This document shows positions 61,371 through 64,000 of a stretch of 64,000 nt of DNA, piece by piece (the first letter of the stretch is position 1; every line of letters starts with the position of its first letter). The stretch comes from Tachypleus tridentatus. Its lineage: Eukaryota; Arthropoda; Merostomata; Xiphosura; Limulidae. Under the pieces are notes generated by a model. The model was not told the DNA's origin. It did not search any database and was given only the letters and a program-made list of their open reading frames with translations. The position numbers and the translations under genes are program-made. The stretch is taken from NCBI RefSeq assembly GCF_004210375.1, contig NC_134833.1, positions 18,159,396 through 18,223,395 on the forward strand. The letters run 5' to 3'.

Positions 61371-63270
61371 ACTAATTGATGAATGAACCAAACTTGTAGC
61401 ACTGTCTGTAGGATGTTTCAACTAACTGATGAACTTATAGCATTGGTTAGATGATGCTTCATTTAACTAATAAACATTTCTAAAGCCTTGTCTGGATGGC
61501 ATTTCAAACAACTATTAACCTACTATAGAATTATCCAGAAAACAGTAATTGTAGTTTGCTGATAAACACCAAGATACATATTGCTTGGATGAAGAGTGTT
61601 TAGAAAATAATGACCATTTTTAAAAAGGATGTTTGAATGATGATGTGCATGCAGCCAGTTAATTACAATAAAATATTTTATTCTTTTTACTAGTTTTAAC
61701 ATCTTATGATGTATTGTTATATCAAACAACTTTTAAAACATTTAAAGTTGCAGTGTGCCAAGAGAATACTGGCCAAATTTACTAAACTGTTTATTTGGAG
61801 CTTAAAAAACTCTTAATATTCATCAGTTATATGCAAGGAAATACCACATTTGTAGAGTACACAAACCTAATGCTAAAAAAATATATAAGGCAACATTACC
61901 ATATAATCATATGATAAACAAAGTGAATAAAGTCAAACAATGCAACAGCTTCAAAACCAAATAAAGAATTTTAGAAGACATTTGTTTTCCAAAGCATTCA
62001 TCTTCTAAGGACATGAATTAGTTTGTTTTTTTTATCTAAGTTGCACGATGCATATTAAAATATCTGAAATTATTATTATTATATATAAACAAAATTTGAT
62101 ATTCAAAACATGAAAATACAATCACAATTATTTCACATAAGATACATTGGCAAAACATATAAATATTCAATGTCAAACACACTATACGTCATTCATATAA
62201 ATATATACATACATAAAGCTGTTTTACTAATTGATTTATTTTAATAATACCCCAAAAAAAAGTAAACCTTTAGTCTTTTTTGAAGTAGAGAATGTTAAAA
62301 AATATTTTAAAAATATTATTTCTTCTGATTTGTTGCTACAAATTTTTATGAATTTTAAGTAATTAAAAACACACTTTTTCTATCTATCCATCAGGAAAAA
62401 AAAATTATACATATAAAACATAATGTTCATTTCAACAAAATAAAAGTATTTAGTAAATTAATTAATGAAAAAGAAAGATTAAAATTTGAGTTATTAGTTG
62501 AAATATGCAACTTTTAAACACAAAAACAAGAAAACAAAAATCTTACATTAATGTACCAGTAACAAAATATCCCTCACTAAACTGAAAACATTATACTTGG
62601 TTAATGTATAATTCCAAAATTCATATGTTCCAAAATTGAAAGTTAACACAGATGTTGTTTTTGTTAAAATATTATATTGTGAACAGCCAATTTATGAGAA
62701 AGCACCCACATTTTCAAACTTCAAAAGCATAACTAATTGCCCTTTATATACTATTTTCCCAAACAAGAATAACATTGAAAATCATTTGTGCTGCTATCAA
62801 GTTAACCTTTCTTGTAAAAGTGCACAAAATATTAAAAGGTTTATATTTTTATAATTAAAATGAACTTCAAATAGATACTTGTCTATGTCAACAACCATGC
62901 AATGTTTTGTTCTGGATGTCGTCAACACAATGCAATATGTGCACCGCCATTCCATAAGTTCTATATTCTGCCACCTTCTTGATGACTTGTTGTTAAGTGC
63001 CAGAGAAATACCATGAACTCCACTTCCTTACAACAAACCAGATTCTTTTCGTTTTGCAGCTGTGATGTAATAACACAATTCTCCTGCAAGATGTTTCAAC
63101 TTGCAGGCAGGAAGGTATTTCAGGAAGAAATACATGCTTGATAATCATTTTAGTTGTACAACTGTAATATTCCAACAAGGAACACTTAGCTCTGAGATGA
63201 AGCAAGTAACCAGAGAGATTCAAACTCTGAATACAACTGAAACATTGGTTGATGAGCTCTGGGACTGGAA
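61371..63270. other. No recognised feature
   Basis: After the decayed 92-bp units the sequence is AT-rich and unique-looking. The block 62,880-63,260 is less AT-rich and holds a short hairpin (cctgcaag / cttgcagg near 63,081-63,105), but I recognise no gene in it. Confidence 0.45.
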
Positions 63271-64000
63271 AGATATAATAATTAGATAACTACAATATTG
63301 TGTGGTGAGATGATATAATAATTAGATAACTACAATATCGTGTGGTGAGATGATATAATAATTAGATAACTACAATATTGTGTGGTGAGATGATATAATA
63401 ATTAGATAACTACAATATTGTGTGGTGAGATGATATAATAATTAGATAACTACAATATTGTGTGGTGAGATGATATAATAATTAGATAACTACAATATTG
63501 TGTGGTGAGATGATATAATTATTAGATAACTACAATATTGTGTGGTGAGATGATATAATAATTAGATAACTACAATATGTGTGGTGAGATGATATAATAA
63601 TTAGATAACTACAATATTGTGTGGTGAGATGATATAATAATTAGATAACTACAATATTGTGTGGTGAGATGATATAATAATTAGATAACTACAATATTGT
63701 GTGGTGAGATGATATAATAATTAGATAACTACAATATTGTGTGGTGAGATGATATAATAATTAGATAACTACAATATTGTGTGGTGAGATGATATAATAA
63801 TTAGATAACTACAATATTGTGTGGTGAGATGATATAATAATTAGATAACTACAATATTGTGTGGTGAGATGATATAATTATTAGATAACTACAATATTGT
63901 GTGGTGAGATGATATAATAATTAGATAACTACAATATCGTGTGGTGAGATGATATAATAATTAGATAACTACAATATTGTGTGGTGAGATGATATAATAA
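63271..64000. repeat. 40-bp satellite, at least 18 units, continues past the window
   Basis: The unit joins gatataataattagataac and tacaatattgtgtggtgaga (40 bp). Units are nearly identical; one is 39 bp (near 63,579) and a few carry a substitution. The near identity points to recent amplification. Confidence 0.97.

Noticed and set aside
62880..63290. Upstream Rbfox RRM exon
   Set aside because: Less AT-rich, but neither strand encodes the conserved RRM start (HVSNIPFRFRDPDL-type sequence), and no exon boundaries fit.

Overview
The window is AT-rich animal nuclear DNA. It holds the 3' half of one recognisable host gene, split over small exons on the minus strand: an Rbfox (fox-1 family) RNA-binding splicing regulator. 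Everything else I can identify is intron, probable 3' UTR or flank, and repeats. Long introns, tRNA-derived SINEs with a Thr-like head, a Jockey/I-type LINE, a mariner and Penelope-like remnants all point to an invertebrate. The repeat types resemble those I remember from horseshoe crabs and other chelicerates, but that placement is recollection, not proof.

Layout from left to right. 1-4675: LINE copy 1, minus strand, cut by the window edge and carrying an internal deletion of about 1 kb. 6096-6262: a foldback element with hammerhead-ribozyme-like cores. 7162-8451: a dead mariner. 9469-9745 and 15139-15423: SINEs. 19140-21560: two oppositely oriented Penelope-like (PLE) remnants. 23118-55249: seven Rbfox exons. 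The 84-bp satellite (25028-28387) lies in the 31.0-24.2 kb intron. The 51-bp satellite (33692-39458), LINE copy 2 (39522-45828, with target-site duplication) and the 39-bp satellite (46015-49170) together fill about nine tenths of the 49.6-32.8 kb intron. Further arrays lie at 50117-50580 (52 bp), 57385-57850 (32 bp), 60980-61370 (92 bp) and 63271-64000 (40 bp, running off the window).

The Rbfox exons join in phase with GT-AG introns to give 190 codons: the second half of the RRM (RNP1 GFGFVTF), an Arg/Gly and Ala/Tyr-rich C-terminal region, and a C-terminal RFTPY. Exons reading 5' of the RRM half must lie beyond the right edge.

The most interesting signal is regulatory. The Rbfox binding hexamer TGCATG occurs four times on the sense strand within about 265 bp of the 93-nt RRM exon: across its 5' splice site, across its 3' splice site, and at about -35 and -162. 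It recurs inside the exon at 49559-49685 next to that exon's donor, and 23 nt upstream of the last coding exon. This fits Rbfox autoregulation through its RRM exon, known in vertebrates, and a possible extension to C-terminal isoform choice.
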